Below, one piece after another: positions 41,346 to 49,714 of a DNA stretch of 64,000 nucleotides; the stretch's first letter is position 1, and each line of letters opens with the position of its first letter. The DNA lies in assembly GCA_029203165.1 (NCBI GenBank), contig CP119308.1:186001-250000 (forward strand), read 5' to 3'. The notes under the pieces are model-generated. The model was given only the letters and a program-made list of their open reading frames with translations, ran no database searches and was not told where the DNA came from. This DNA is from Candidatus Microbacterium colombiense. Its GTDB lineage: Bacteria > Actinomycetota > Actinomycetes > Actinomycetales > Microbacteriaceae. The position numbers and the translations under genes are program-made.

Positions 41346-41600
41346 TTACCGGCCGGCGCCAGCGTAGGGCAGGAGCGCCATTTCGCGCGCGTTCTTGATC
41401 GCCGTGGCGATCAGACGCTGCTCCTGCACCGAGACACCGGTGATACGACGGGCACGGATCTTGCCGCGCTCCGAGACGAACTTGCGGAGGGTGGCGACAT
41501 CCTTGTAATCGATGACACCAACCCGGATGGACTTCGCGGGAGCGGTGGGCTTGCCACCCTTCCGCGGCTTGCGGCGGTCGCCGCTCGACTTTCCAGCCAT
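41346..41600 (-). CDS. rpsR: 30S ribosomal protein S18
   Basis: 84 residues with IDYKDVATLRKFVSERGKIRARRITGVSVQEQRLIATAIKNAREMALLPY, the S18 core. It lacks the zinc-binding cysteines found in some S18 copies, i.e. a C-minus form. AGGAAAAACC precedes ATG 41600. It forms a heterodimer with S6, encoded in the same operon, in the 30S platform. Confidence 0.98.
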   Translation of the reverse strand: MAGKSSGDRRKPRKGGKPTAPAKSIRVGVIDYKDVATLRKFVSERGKIRARRITGVSVQEQRLIATAIKNAREMALLPYAGAGR

Positions 41601-41656
41601 GGTTTTTCCTTAGTGAAGAGCGGATGCGACGCGCTGGCGTGCATCCAGAATTTTGA

Positions 41657-42172
41657 TCAGAACGGGGTGTCGTCGCCGAAGCTGCCCGGAGTGCTCCAGG
41701 CATCTGCACTGGTCGAAGAACCGGGCGTGGACCACGGCTCCTCCGACACCTGTGCGGGGCGAGACTGCCCGCCGCCGGCGCCACCGGCTCCGCCGGCACC
41801 ACCGTTCGAGGCTGCACGGGTCACCTGCGCGGTGGCGTACCGGAGCGAGGGGCCGATCTCGTCGACCTCCAGCTCGATCGCCGTGCGCTGGTTGCCCTCG
41901 CGGTCCTGGTAGGAGCGCTGACGCAGACGGCCCTGCGCGATGACGCGCATGCCCTTGGTCAGCGAACCGGCCACGTGCTCCGCGAACTCGCGCCAGACGG
42001 ATGCGCGGAGGAACAGCGCATCGCCGTCCTTCCACTCATTCGCGGCACGGTCGAAGTTGCGCGGCGTGGATGCGATGGTGAAGTTCGCCACCGGCAGCCC
42101 GTTCTGCGTGTAACGCAGCTCGGGGTCGGCCGTGAGGTTTCCCACCACGGTGATGACGGTTTCGCCGGCCAT
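41657..42172 (-). CDS. ssb: Single-stranded DNA-binding protein
   Basis: 171 residues: N-terminal OB fold (ETVITVVGNLTADPELRYTQNGLPVANFTIAS, FLRASVWREFAEHVAGSLTKGMRVIAQGRL), a Gly-rich flexible linker (GGAGGAGGAGGG) and the acidic tip DDTPF that recruits partner proteins. Typical of the replicative SSB paralogue located between rpsF and rpsR. 5 bp after rpsF. Confidence 0.98.
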   Translation of the reverse strand: MAGETVITVVGNLTADPELRYTQNGLPVANFTIASTPRNFDRAANEWKDGDALFLRASVWREFAEHVAGSLTKGMRVIAQGRLRQRSYQDREGNQRTAIELEVDEIGPSLRYATAQVTRAASNGGAGGAGGAGGGQSRPAQVSEEPWSTPGSSTSADAWSTPGSFGDDTPF

Positions 42173-42177
42173 GAGAC

Positions 42178-42546
42178 TTAGGCCTTCGCAGCCTTGGCGG
42201 CCTTGCGGGCTGCCTTCTCGTCGGAGCGCTTCGCCTCGGCGATGACCATTGCCTGAGCTTCTTCAGACCGGAGCACCTTGGTGCGCATGATCTGCTCGTT
42301 CAGCTTGAGCAGACGGTCGAGCTCCTGCGTGGCCTCGCTGGTCGCGGTGAAGTTGACGACGGCGTAGATGCCCTCGTTCTTCTTCTGGATCTCGTAAGCC
42401 AGACGGCGCTTACCCCAGATGTCGACCTTGTCGATCGAGCCACCGTCTTCGGTGATGACCTTCAAGAACTTGTCGAGCGTAGGGGCTACCTGGCGCTCGT
42501 CGATCTCGGGGGTCAGAATGACCATGAGTTCGTACTGGTGCGTCAC
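42178..42546 (-). CDS. rpsF: 30S ribosomal protein S6
   Basis: 122 residues: HQYELMVILTPEIDERQVAPTLDKFLKVITEDGG and VDIWGKRRLAYEIQKKNEGIYAVVNF are S6 signatures; an Ala/Lys-rich tail follows. The start is GTG 42544-42546, fixed by a near-ideal AAGGAGGTGGGTAA in front of it. First gene of the ribosomal operon. Confidence 0.97.
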   Translation of the reverse strand: MTHQYELMVILTPEIDERQVAPTLDKFLKVITEDGGSIDKVDIWGKRRLAYEIQKKNEGIYAVVNFTATSEATQELDRLLKLNEQIMRTKVLRSEEAQAMVIAEAKRSDEKAARKAAKAAKA

Positions 42547-42573
42547 TTACCCACCTCCTTCGGACTAGAACGG

Positions 42574-42594
42574 CTCTCGGGACTTTCCCGGGAG
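42574..42594 (-). promoter_or_regulatory. rpsF leader hairpin (possible S6:S18 autoregulatory element)
   Basis: On the transcribed strand CTCCCGGGA-AAG-TCCCGAGAG forms a 9-bp stem with one mismatch, 28 bases before the rpsF start; a second stem-forming pair (CAGGA...TCCTG) lies further 5'. S6:S18 complexes bind such leaders in many bacteria; match to that motif is not proven here. A possible -10 (TAGACT) lies at 42661-42666. Confidence 0.35.
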
Positions 42595-42700
42595 CAGGAG
42601 GGTGTGTGAACGTGCCTTCCTGCAGCATCAGATCGATGCCACCAAGCAGACAACCTTCACAGTCTAACTCAGAGGCGGGCGTGGCGCGAATGACGGATGC

Positions 42701-43753
42701 TCAGAACCGCCGTCTCGCGGTGCGCGCCACCAGGAAGATCAGGTAGACGCCGCCGAGCACGAGCGTCACGACTCCCACGGGCAGCGCATGCTTCGGCACC
42801 GCGTTCTGACCGATGATGTCGGCGAGCGAGAGCAGTGCGGCACCGGTCATGGCGGTCGCGAAGAGATGTGCCGGACCGTTCTTCACGATGAGTCGGGCGA
42901 GGTGCGGGGCGGACAGCGCGACGAAGGCGATGGGTCCGATGACCGCGGTGACCACGCCGATCAGCCCGACCGCGAGGGCGACGAGCCCGGCTTTCGTGAG
43001 GCCCATGCGTCCGCCCAGGCTCACACCGATGTCGTCGCCGAGCTCGACGAGCCACAGTCCACGCCGAGCGAACCAGAGGGCGATCATGAGCACCGAGACC
43101 ACGCCGATCGGCAGCAGCGCCTGCTCCCAGCCGACGCCGTTGAGCGAACCGGCCTCCCAGATCGCCGCCGAGACGGCGACCTCCCGGCGGGCGCGCAGCA
43201 GCATCCAGGCGTTGAGGGCGGCGAGCACCGCGCTCACCCCGATGCCGACGATCACGATGCGATAGCCCAGCGCCCCGCGCCCGGCGACGAGCAGGGCGAC
43301 CAGCGCGGCCGTGCCGAATCCGCCGAGCACGGCGCCGATCGCCACGCTCATGCCGGATCCGCCGGCGGTCGTCATCACGATCAGCGCGCCGGTGTAGGCG
43401 CCGGTGGTGAGTCCGATCACGTCGGGGCTGCCGAGCGGGTTGCGGGTGATGGTCTGGAACACCGTGCCGGACAGAGCCAGCGCGGCGCCGAAGAACACCG
43501 CGGCGAGCGCCCGCGGCAGTCGCCAGTCGACGACGACCATGTGGATGCCGCCCTGTGTCTCGAACAGCGCCTCGATCACCCGGACCGGTGATATCACGGT
43601 GTCGCCGATCGACAGGCTCGCCAGGAAGGAGGCCACCAGCACGGCGCCGAGTGCGCCCATCGCCCAGCGGCTGCGGCGGTCGAGGGGGCGACGAGCGCGA
43701 CGGATGCGGGAGCGCGCCGCGCGCAGACTCTCGGTGCGGTTCGTGTCGCTCAC
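42701..43753 (-). CDS. Iron-siderophore ABC permease (FecCD family), second subunit
   Basis: 350 residues with about ten membrane helices. FecCD signatures: WRLPRALAAVFFGAALALSGTVFQTITRNPLGSPDVIGLTTGAYTGA and AVIGPIAFVALSAPHLARLI. GTG start at 43753 overlaps the stop of the first permease (GTGA). It forms a heterodimeric channel with that protein. No ATPase gene follows before the ribosomal operon, so the importer must borrow one from elsewhere. Confidence 0.9.
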   Translation of the reverse strand: MSDTNRTESLRAARSRIRRARRPLDRRSRWAMGALGAVLVASFLASLSIGDTVISPVRVIEALFETQGGIHMVVVDWRLPRALAAVFFGAALALSGTVFQTITRNPLGSPDVIGLTTGAYTGALIVMTTAGGSGMSVAIGAVLGGFGTAALVALLVAGRGALGYRIVIVGIGVSAVLAALNAWMLLRARREVAVSAAIWEAGSLNGVGWEQALLPIGVVSVLMIALWFARRGLWLVELGDDIGVSLGGRMGLTKAGLVALAVGLIGVVTAVIGPIAFVALSAPHLARLIVKNGPAHLFATAMTGAALLSLADIIGQNAVPKHALPVGVVTLVLGGVYLIFLVARTARRRF

Positions 43754-44781
43754 ATCTGCACCGGGTTCTTCCGTCGGCCGATCCAGATCAGGAACGGTGC
43801 GGCGACGAACGCCATGACGATGCCGACCGGCACTTCCTGTGGCGCGATGATCACGCGACCGACGACGTCGCCCAGCACCACCACGATCGCGCCGATCACC
43901 GCGGCCAGTGGCACGATCGCCTTCTGCGACGATCCGACGACGCCGCGGGCGATGTGTGGGGCGGCGAGGCCGAGGAACGCGATGGGACCCGCGACCGCGG
44001 TCGCCGTGCCCGCGAGCAGAGTCACGGCGGCGACCGCCCCGGTACGGAGCGCGCCGATCTTCACCCCGAGGCCGGCAGCCGTGTCGTGTCCGAGCGCGAG
44101 CACGTCGAGGCTGCGCGTCATCAGCAGGGCGAGGGCGAGACCCACTGCGATCGCCGGACCGGCGAAGCCCAGCACCGACAGGTCGCGTCCCGCGAGCGCG
44201 CCCGACTCCCAGCTGCGCATCTGCAGGAACGCCGTGGGGTTCAGCAGCACGAGCGCGGTCGTCACGCCGCCGAGCACCGCGGCCAAGGCGACGCCCGACA
44301 GCACGAGGGTGACCGGGCTTCCGCCGCCCGCGGCGCCGAGCAGCACCACGCCGATGGTCGCGATCAGCGCCCCGACGAGCGCGAACGCCATCAGATGGGG
44401 GAAGTCGCGAAGCCCGAGAGCCGCCACCGCGATGGCGACGGCGACCGATGCGCCGGCGTTGACGCCCAGCATCCCGGGGTCGGCGAGGGCGTTGCGGGTG
44501 AGCCCCTGCATCACGGCACCGGCGGCACCGAGCGCGAGACCCACGACGATGCCGAGCACGGTGCGCGGGATGCGCGACTCCCGCACGACGAGCTGCAGGT
44601 CACTGCCGTCGAAGCGCAGGATCGCATCGAGCACCGTGCTCGGACCGACGAACTTCGTGCCGACCGTGAGGCCGATCACCGATGCGACGCCGAGAGCCAC
44701 GAGTGCGAGCACGACGACGATCGCGACCCGCCCCGGTGATGACCGGTGCGGGTCGCGTGTCGTGCGTGCGGCGGGGATCAC
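43750..44781 (-). CDS. Iron-siderophore ABC permease (FecCD family), first subunit
   Basis: 343 residues, about ten membrane segments: SRIPRTVLGIVVGLALGAAGAVMQGLTRNALADPGMLGVNAGAS and VAGPIAFLGLAAPHIARGVVG. The GTG start (44781) overlaps the stop of the binding-protein gene (GTGA). Under the iron box at 45839-45857 by co-transcription. Confidence 0.9.
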   Translation of the reverse strand: MIPAARTTRDPHRSSPGRVAIVVVLALVALGVASVIGLTVGTKFVGPSTVLDAILRFDGSDLQLVVRESRIPRTVLGIVVGLALGAAGAVMQGLTRNALADPGMLGVNAGASVAVAIAVAALGLRDFPHLMAFALVGALIATIGVVLLGAAGGGSPVTLVLSGVALAAVLGGVTTALVLLNPTAFLQMRSWESGALAGRDLSVLGFAGPAIAVGLALALLMTRSLDVLALGHDTAAGLGVKIGALRTGAVAAVTLLAGTATAVAGPIAFLGLAAPHIARGVVGSSQKAIVPLAAVIGAIVVVLGDVVGRVIIAPQEVPVGIVMAFVAAPFLIWIGRRKNPVQM

Positions 44782-45821
44782 TCCGCGGTGTGAGCGGGCC
44801 CGTTCCCGGCGACTGCGTCGGCGAGCGCGGGCACGAGGGTCTTCAAGACATAGGGCAGGCTCAGCGGCGACGTGAAGTAGATCGCGCCGGCGGTGGTGCC
44901 GTCGGTGTAGACGACCTTGTCGTTCTTCATGGCGTCGATCGCGGTGACGAACGGCTGTGCTTCGAGCGCGGTGATGTCGTCATCCGATTCCGTTCCCCAG
45001 ATGAGCACGTCGGCGGCGTTCAGCACGTCGAGGTTCTCGACCGGGATGTATGCCTGACCACCGGAGTCGTCCTTCGGGGCGTAGGCGTCGATGTCGGCGG
45101 GAATCGTGAAGCCGAGGTCGGTGAGGAAGTCGGTGCTCAGGCCGTCCTGGTAGGCGATCGCCGCGCCGTCGTAGATCGCGTTCTGGAGGAACACGATCGA
45201 GGAGTCGGCGAACTCGGGGTGGGCGGATGCCGCATCGGCGAACTGCGCGTCGATGTCGTCGACGAGCTTCTGCGCCTCGTCGGCCAGCCCGACGGCTTCG
45301 CCGATCTGCAGCGTCTGCACGTCCCACGGCTCGAAGTACATGGAGTAGTCGCCCGAGTGCGCGATGGTCGGCGCGATGTCGGAGAGGCGGTCGTAGTCCT
45401 CCTCCGTCATGCCGGCGTTGGTGCCGATGATGAGGTCGGGGTCGAGCAGGGCGATCGCCTCGAAGTCGAGTCCGTCGCTCGTCGTGAGCACCTCGGGCTC
45501 GGAGTCTCCGCGCGCCTCGTCAGCCCAGGGCCAGGACGCGAACTCGTGGTCGCCGTACCAGTCGGTCACGCCGACGGGTTCGAGGCCGAGGGCCCACAGC
45601 GTGTCCTGCTCGGTGTAGCCGACGCTGACGATGCGCTGCGGCTGCTCGGGGATCGTCGTCTCGCCGTAGGCATGCTCGACCGTGGCCGGGAACGCGCCGG
45701 CGTCGGCGGCGGGCGCCGAGTCGTCGGTGGTCGAGGCAGGCGTCGCGCAGGAGGTCAGAACGGTGGCCGCGAGGGCGGCGGTGAGCAAGGCGGTGAGCGC
45801 CTTCGATCGGGAGAGAGGCAT
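44778..45821 (-). CDS. Iron-siderophore ABC substrate-binding lipoprotein (FepB/FhuD-like)
   Basis: 347 residues with lipobox TVLTSCATP and the helical-backbone binding fold: QPQRIVSVGYTEQDTLWALGLEPVGVTDWYGD, FEAIALLDPDLIIGTNAGMTEEDYDRLSDIAPTIA. It captures ferric siderophore for the two permeases. First gene of the operon; an iron box lies 18 bp upstream, so it should be repressed by a DtxR/IdeR-type regulator in iron-replete cells. Confidence 0.92.
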   Translation of the reverse strand: MPLSRSKALTALLTAALAATVLTSCATPASTTDDSAPAADAGAFPATVEHAYGETTIPEQPQRIVSVGYTEQDTLWALGLEPVGVTDWYGDHEFASWPWADEARGDSEPEVLTTSDGLDFEAIALLDPDLIIGTNAGMTEEDYDRLSDIAPTIAHSGDYSMYFEPWDVQTLQIGEAVGLADEAQKLVDDIDAQFADAASAHPEFADSSIVFLQNAIYDGAAIAYQDGLSTDFLTDLGFTIPADIDAYAPKDDSGGQAYIPVENLDVLNAADVLIWGTESDDDITALEAQPFVTAIDAMKNDKVVYTDGTTAGAIYFTSPLSLPYVLKTLVPALADAVAGNGPAHTAE

Positions 45822-45838
45822 GGAGGGGACCTGTTCCG

Positions 45839-45857
45839 TGAGATAAGGGTTGCCTAA
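45839..45857. promoter_or_regulatory. DtxR/IdeR-type iron box
   Basis: On the minus strand TTAGGCAACCCTTATCTCA matches the consensus TTAGGTTAGSCTAACCTAA at about 13 of 19 positions, at promoter distance from the iron-binding-protein start (45821). Confidence 0.65.
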
Positions 45858-45900
45858 GCGTATCCATACGGTTCCGGTCGCACACGAGCCGTCACGAGAA

Positions 45901-46230
45901 TCAGTAGCCCAGAGCCTGACTGCTCACGCTGTGCGCGACGATCCCTCCGAGAGCGATCAGTGCGATTCCGAGGACCGGGATGATCCATGCCCTGCGCCAT
46001 CGCCTCAGGAGCAGCGACGCGCACCCTGCGATCACGACGATGGCGATGCAGGCCCAACCGAAGGATTCGATGGCGGTCCACAGCACGTCGACATCGCAGT
46101 CGGAGTCGCACCCCGCCACGCTGAACACCCGGAGCCAGACAGATACCCACACGACCAGTGCGGTTGCGATCTGCGCGCCCCACAACAACACGACCCAGAG
46201 GCCGCGGGATTCACTGTCTCGCTGATCCAT
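45901..46230 (-). CDS. Small membrane protein with GCDSDCD motif
   Basis: 109 residues from ATG 46230 (an in-frame GTG at 46248 would add six). Three hydrophobic spans; the loop after the first contains VAGCDSDCDVD, and the last part reads RRAWIIPVLGIALIALGGIVAHSVSSQALGY. Clearly related to the protein at 46982-47320 (GCSDRCD; RAWLVPGIGVAI). The paired cysteines in an outside loop may form a disulfide. No function known; probably lineage-specific. Confidence 0.6.
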   Translation of the reverse strand: MDQRDSESRGLWVVLLWGAQIATALVVWVSVWLRVFSVAGCDSDCDVDVLWTAIESFGWACIAIVVIAGCASLLLRRWRRAWIIPVLGIALIALGGIVAHSVSSQALGY

Positions 46231-46254
46231 ACGTTTCGGTTCGCACACCTCGCG

Positions 46255-46905
46255 CTACGGTTCGATGCCAAGCTGTCTCAGCGCAGCATCCTCGCCTCGA
46301 ATCTCGACCGACCAGTCTGGCCTGACGAAGTCAGCTCGGCTCAGTCGCACACGCTGTTCATCGACGGGCTCTCCGGCGCGCGGCGAGACCCGAGTGACAC
46401 CATTCGGCTGATATCCGAGCTTCTTCGATACGCGAAGAGATGCCTCGTTCCAGGCCGCCGCGCTGGACTCCGCCCATTCGGCGCCGAGGGTGTCGAACGC
46501 GAACGAGAGCAAGCCGGAACGCATCTCGGTCCCGAAACCTCGCCCTTGCGCCGATCGCGTGAGCCACGAGCCCGTGTTCACGGTGCGCCGGTCAGCGAAG
46601 CCGTAGGCCGCGAGATCCTGCGCGCCGATGACCCGTCCTTCGTGATGAACGGCGAAGGGCACTGTCCAGTTGTGCGGTGAGACCTGATTGCGAAGACTCC
46701 ATTGGAACTGTGCGAGGTTGGTCGGCAGTTGATCCGGGGAGGCGTCCGTCCAGGGGAAGCCGAAGGGCGTCCGCTCCGGCTCGTGCACGCCGTCGAGCGC
46801 AGCCTCAACCAATCCGGGAAGATCGGCATCGCGAACCGGCCGAACTATCAGGTGAGGTGTCTCGATCTCGAGGCCGAACAGCGGCCAGATGCTCTGCAGA
46901 TCCAT
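46255..46905 (-). CDS. GNAT-family N-acetyltransferase (RimJ/RimL-like)
   Basis: 216 residues. N-terminal ETPHLIVRPVRDADLPGLVEAALDG and acetyl-CoA site TRSAQGRGFGTEMRSGLLSFAFDTLGAEWAES, followed by NEASLRVSKKLGYQPNG, are the hallmarks of RimJ/RimL-like acetyltransferases acting on protein N-termini or small amines. Start ATG 46905 chosen from the normal distance to motif one; the longer frame upstream is not supported. Confidence 0.87.
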   Translation of the reverse strand: MDLQSIWPLFGLEIETPHLIVRPVRDADLPGLVEAALDGVHEPERTPFGFPWTDASPDQLPTNLAQFQWSLRNQVSPHNWTVPFAVHHEGRVIGAQDLAAYGFADRRTVNTGSWLTRSAQGRGFGTEMRSGLLSFAFDTLGAEWAESSAAAWNEASLRVSKKLGYQPNGVTRVSPRAGEPVDEQRVRLSRADFVRPDWSVEIRGEDAALRQLGIEP

Positions 46906-46981
46906 GTGGGCGATCCTAGGGTGCCCCGCACGCTCGCCACACTTCGTTACGTGCACGCCTCTGGCGCGCGGATGCCAGACG

Positions 46982-47320
46982 CTATCCCAGCACAAGGGCA
47001 CTGTCGATCGCGATGATCGTGACGACCAGGGCGACCGCCGTGATGGCCACACCGATGCCGGGCACCAACCACGCCCTCGGGGTTCGCGACGGCAGCAGGA
47101 CATAGGCGAGCGATCCGCCCAGGAGCACCGTGAGATCCAAGGTCCAAAACGCGCGGGTCGCATACTCCAGGGTGGGATAGTCGCAACGATCCGAGCAACC
47201 GTCGACGTTCATGATCATGCTGAGCACGTACAGTCCTCCGATGACGGCGACGAAGACATGTGCTGCCATGAGACCGTCACCGACCGAGACTCTCGACGGA
47301 GGTTCGCCGAACTCGTTCAC
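46982..47320 (-). CDS. Small membrane protein, paralogue of 45901-46230
   Basis: 112 residues with three hydrophobic spans, a DGCSDRCDYPT loop after the first and TPRAWLVPGIGVAITAVALVVTIIAIDS at the end. Start is GTG 47320, supported by an excellent AGGAGGTGCGGT. The GNAT gene lies between the two paralogues, so the set may derive from a local duplication. Function unknown. Confidence 0.65.
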   Translation of the reverse strand: MNEFGEPPSRVSVGDGLMAAHVFVAVIGGLYVLSMIMNVDGCSDRCDYPTLEYATRAFWTLDLTVLLGGSLAYVLLPSRTPRAWLVPGIGVAITAVALVVTIIAIDSALVLG

Positions 47321-47471
47321 ACCGCACCTCCTGTGTCGAAGCGGTCATCCTGATTCGATTCAGCCTGCCATTCTGTCTGAGCGCTGATCCCGAAGGCCGC
47401 ACCCTCACATGTGACGGAATCCCGTTCCCACCGCGTCCTGGCCGGTCACCGCGGGCTGATACCTTTTCGCC

Positions 47472-47921
47472 ATGCCTGCGCCCGACGATCGCACCGTTTC
47501 CCGTCGAACCGTGATCGGTGCCGTCTGGGCCACACCGATCGTCGCCGTCGCCGTCGCGGCGCCCTTGGCCGCCGCGAGCGAGGTCGATCCGGTGGCCGTC
47601 ACGGCCGACACGAGCAGTGCCACGCGGTTCACGCTGTACCTCACGACGACCCAGACATTGCCGGCGGGCGTCACCGTGGACGTGAACATCGACGGAACCG
47701 CGAACCAGTGGGCGATCAACTCGTCCGGTTCGATCCCGGCATCCTGGTCGCAGAGCCGATCAGGATCACGTGGTGCACGCCTCGTCTCCGGCGCCATCGT
47801 CGAGCCCGGAACACTCACCTTCGCGCTCGGCCTCGCGGGCATCGGCTCCTACCCGGGCACCGTCGTGACCGTCACGGACGCCGACGGAGCACTGCTGGCC
47901 ACCCTCACCATCGCTCTGTGA
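47472..47921 (+). CDS. Secreted protein with Tat-like signal peptide
   Basis: 149 residues. The N-terminus (DDRTVSRRTVIGAVWATPIVAVAVAAPLAAAS) has a twin-arginine motif SRRTVIG, a hydrophobic core and an AxA-like cleavage site near residue 34. The mature 115 residues are beta-rich and Thr/Ser-rich (TADTSSATRFTLYLTTTQTLPAGVTVDVNIDG), like small surface or adhesin-like domains. Ends in a GTGA overlap with the next membrane protein, suggesting a two-gene unit. Confidence 0.7.
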   Translation: MPAPDDRTVSRRTVIGAVWATPIVAVAVAAPLAAASEVDPVAVTADTSSATRFTLYLTTTQTLPAGVTVDVNIDGTANQWAINSSGSIPASWSQSRSGSRGARLVSGAIVEPGTLTFALGLAGIGSYPGTVVTVTDADGALLATLTIAL

Positions 47922-48292
47922 TCGACGTCGATGAACTCCCTCCACCTCCAGCATCGAGAAGGCTCACCAACCTGGGGCTAGCGCTCGTCGTTGGTTCGGT
48001 AACAGCGCACGTCGTGCTTTGGGCCGCGGTGTGGCTGCCTGTATACCTCTTCCAACAGAGCATCACATTGTTTTTCTACCCAATCTGGCTAGGAGCGTGG
48101 TTGCTACTGGAAGGGCCAACGATTGCCGGACTGGTGATCTGCATCATCGCGTTGACGAAAGGGGTTCCCTCACCACGCCGCAAATGGGTGATCGTCGCGG
48201 TGGTGTTCGCCGCCGCCTGCGCGATCGGATCCCTGCCCGCTCTGTGGTGGGGATCTGCGCCGCTCGCGTTCCTGGGAGTCACCGCGCTGTGA
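47918..48292 (+). CDS. Small integral membrane protein
   Basis: 124 residues from GTG 47918, overlapping the preceding stop by 4 bp. Proline-rich N-terminus (VDELPPPPASRR) and three hydrophobic spans (GLALVVGSVTAHVVLWAAVW, IWLGAWLLLEGPTIAGLVICIIAL, WVIVAVVFAAACAIGSLPAL). The codon use and lower GC around 48040-48130 differ slightly from the neighbours. No recognised domain. Confidence 0.6.
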   Translation: MIDVDELPPPPASRRLTNLGLALVVGSVTAHVVLWAAVWLPVYLFQQSITLFFYPIWLGAWLLLEGPTIAGLVICIIALTKGVPSPRRKWVIVAVVFAAACAIGSLPALWWGSAPLAFLGVTAL

Positions 48293-48346
48293 CGGCGCAA
48301 TACCCTGGGGAGCACGGGCGTGACTCCGTCGAGCGAAGGGTGCGGG

Positions 48347-49249
48347 ATGCCGATCAGTGAGGTCGAATTCATCGACACCCCTCTGCTGCGCGTCGGATAC
48401 GAGACGATCGGCGAGCCGGGCGGGCGGACCGTCGTCCTCCTGCACGGGTTTCCCTACGATGTGCGCTCCTACGACGATGTCGCCCCTCGGCTGGCGAAGG
48501 CGGGGCTCCGGGTCATCGCGCCGTACCTGCGCGGCTACGGGCCGACGCGGTTCCTTTCGGACCAGACGATGCGCTCCGGTCAACAGGCGGCGCTCGGCCA
48601 GGACGTGATCGATCTCCTCGACGCGCTGCACATCGAGAAGGCGATCGTCGCGGGGTACGACTGGGGTGGGCGTGCGGCCTGCGTCTCCGCCGCGCTGTTC
48701 CCCGAGCGCATCGACGGCTTGGTGACGGTCTCCGGGTACGCCATCCAAGACATCGCCGGGTCCGTCGAACCGGCCGCTCCTCTCGACGAGAAGTTGGACT
48801 GGTATCAGTACTACTTCCACTCCGAGCGGGGGCGGCGAGGTCTCGCACAGTATCGCGAAGAGCTGTGCCGTTCACTGTGGCGCGAGTGGTCTCCGCAGTG
48901 GGCCGAGGCAGAGACGGCGTTCACGGCATCCGCCCCCAGCCTGCACAACCCGGATTTCGTCGACGTGGCGGTCCACTCGTACCGGCACCGCTTCGGACTG
49001 GCCGAGGGGGATCCGCGCTACGAAGACCTGGAGCGTCGTCTCGCGCAGAGGCCTGCCATCTCGGTGCCCACGGTCTCCGTCGACAGCGGAGCAGATGGGT
49101 TCGGCTGGTTCGACTCATCCGAGGATGCGGCCCACTTCTCTGGCAGCTTCGAGCGCGTCGTGCTGCCTGGCGCCGGTCACAACACCCCTCAGGAAGACCC
49201 CGCGGGATTCAGCGACGCGGTGTTGACACTTCGCCAGCGGACCCTCTGA
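48347..49249 (+). CDS. Alpha/beta hydrolase, epoxide-hydrolase-like
   Basis: 300 residues: VVLLHGFPYDVRSYDDVAP (HGFP oxyanion motif), PYLRGYGPTRFLS, nucleophile elbow VAGYDWGGRAA with Asp, and late acid/His residues ending VVLPGAGHNTPQEDPAGF. HGxP plus a D-W-G-G elbow is typical of soluble epoxide hydrolases or haloacetate dehalogenases. AAGGGTGCGGG precedes ATG 48347; a GTG further upstream is less likely. Stands alone with small membrane-protein genes around it. Confidence 0.85.
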   Translation: MPISEVEFIDTPLLRVGYETIGEPGGRTVVLLHGFPYDVRSYDDVAPRLAKAGLRVIAPYLRGYGPTRFLSDQTMRSGQQAALGQDVIDLLDALHIEKAIVAGYDWGGRAACVSAALFPERIDGLVTVSGYAIQDIAGSVEPAAPLDEKLDWYQYYFHSERGRRGLAQYREELCRSLWREWSPQWAEAETAFTASAPSLHNPDFVDVAVHSYRHRFGLAEGDPRYEDLERRLAQRPAISVPTVSVDSGADGFGWFDSSEDAAHFSGSFERVVLPGAGHNTPQEDPAGFSDAVLTLRQRTL

Positions 49250-49258
49250 GGCGACATC

Positions 49259-49660
49259 GTGAAGCCGACACTCGCCGCCGGCCTCGCGGGGCTCATCATC
49301 GGTACAGCGGTCGCGGTCCTGCTGGCAGGAACAAGCCGCGTCGAAGGATCGGAAGATCCGAACTGGGTGATTCTGTCTTGGGTGATCCCGATGTTCGCGT
49401 GTATCGGCATAGCCGCAGGAATCGCCATCCGCGGTATCACCCACCTGCTCGTGCGGCTGCTCTCCTCACGCCCTGGAATCGCTCTGTCCGCCAGCGGCGG
49501 CGCTGCGGCGGTCATCGCCGCAGCGCTCTGTCTCATCTGCCTGGGTAGCGCCGAGGACTTTCCGCTCGTTCCGACCACGACGAGCGTGGCAGTCATTGCG
49601 GCGATCACCTCAGCTTGGGCAGCTCGCGCCGAAATCAGATCACGGCGGAGCAGCGAATAG
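49259..49660 (+). CDS. Small integral membrane protein
   Basis: 133 residues from GTG 49259, with GAGGCG just upstream. Four hydrophobic segments and a basic C-terminus (RAEIRSRRSSE). No domain recognised; follows the hydrolase gene by 9 bp and may be co-transcribed with it. Confidence 0.55.
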   Translation: MKPTLAAGLAGLIIGTAVAVLLAGTSRVEGSEDPNWVILSWVIPMFACIGIAAGIAIRGITHLLVRLLSSRPGIALSASGGAAAVIAAALCLICLGSAEDFPLVPTTTSVAVIAAITSAWAARAEIRSRRSSE

Positions 49661-49714
49661 CTGACGCGTCCGAGAGGGTCAAAGCGACACCCGTCGGTCA
49701 GGCCTCGCCAGCCC

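Noticed and set aside
47405..47842. 145-codon minus-strand frame
   Set aside because: Opposes the secreted-protein gene at 47472, which has a coherent Tat-like signal peptide and is coupled to the next gene.
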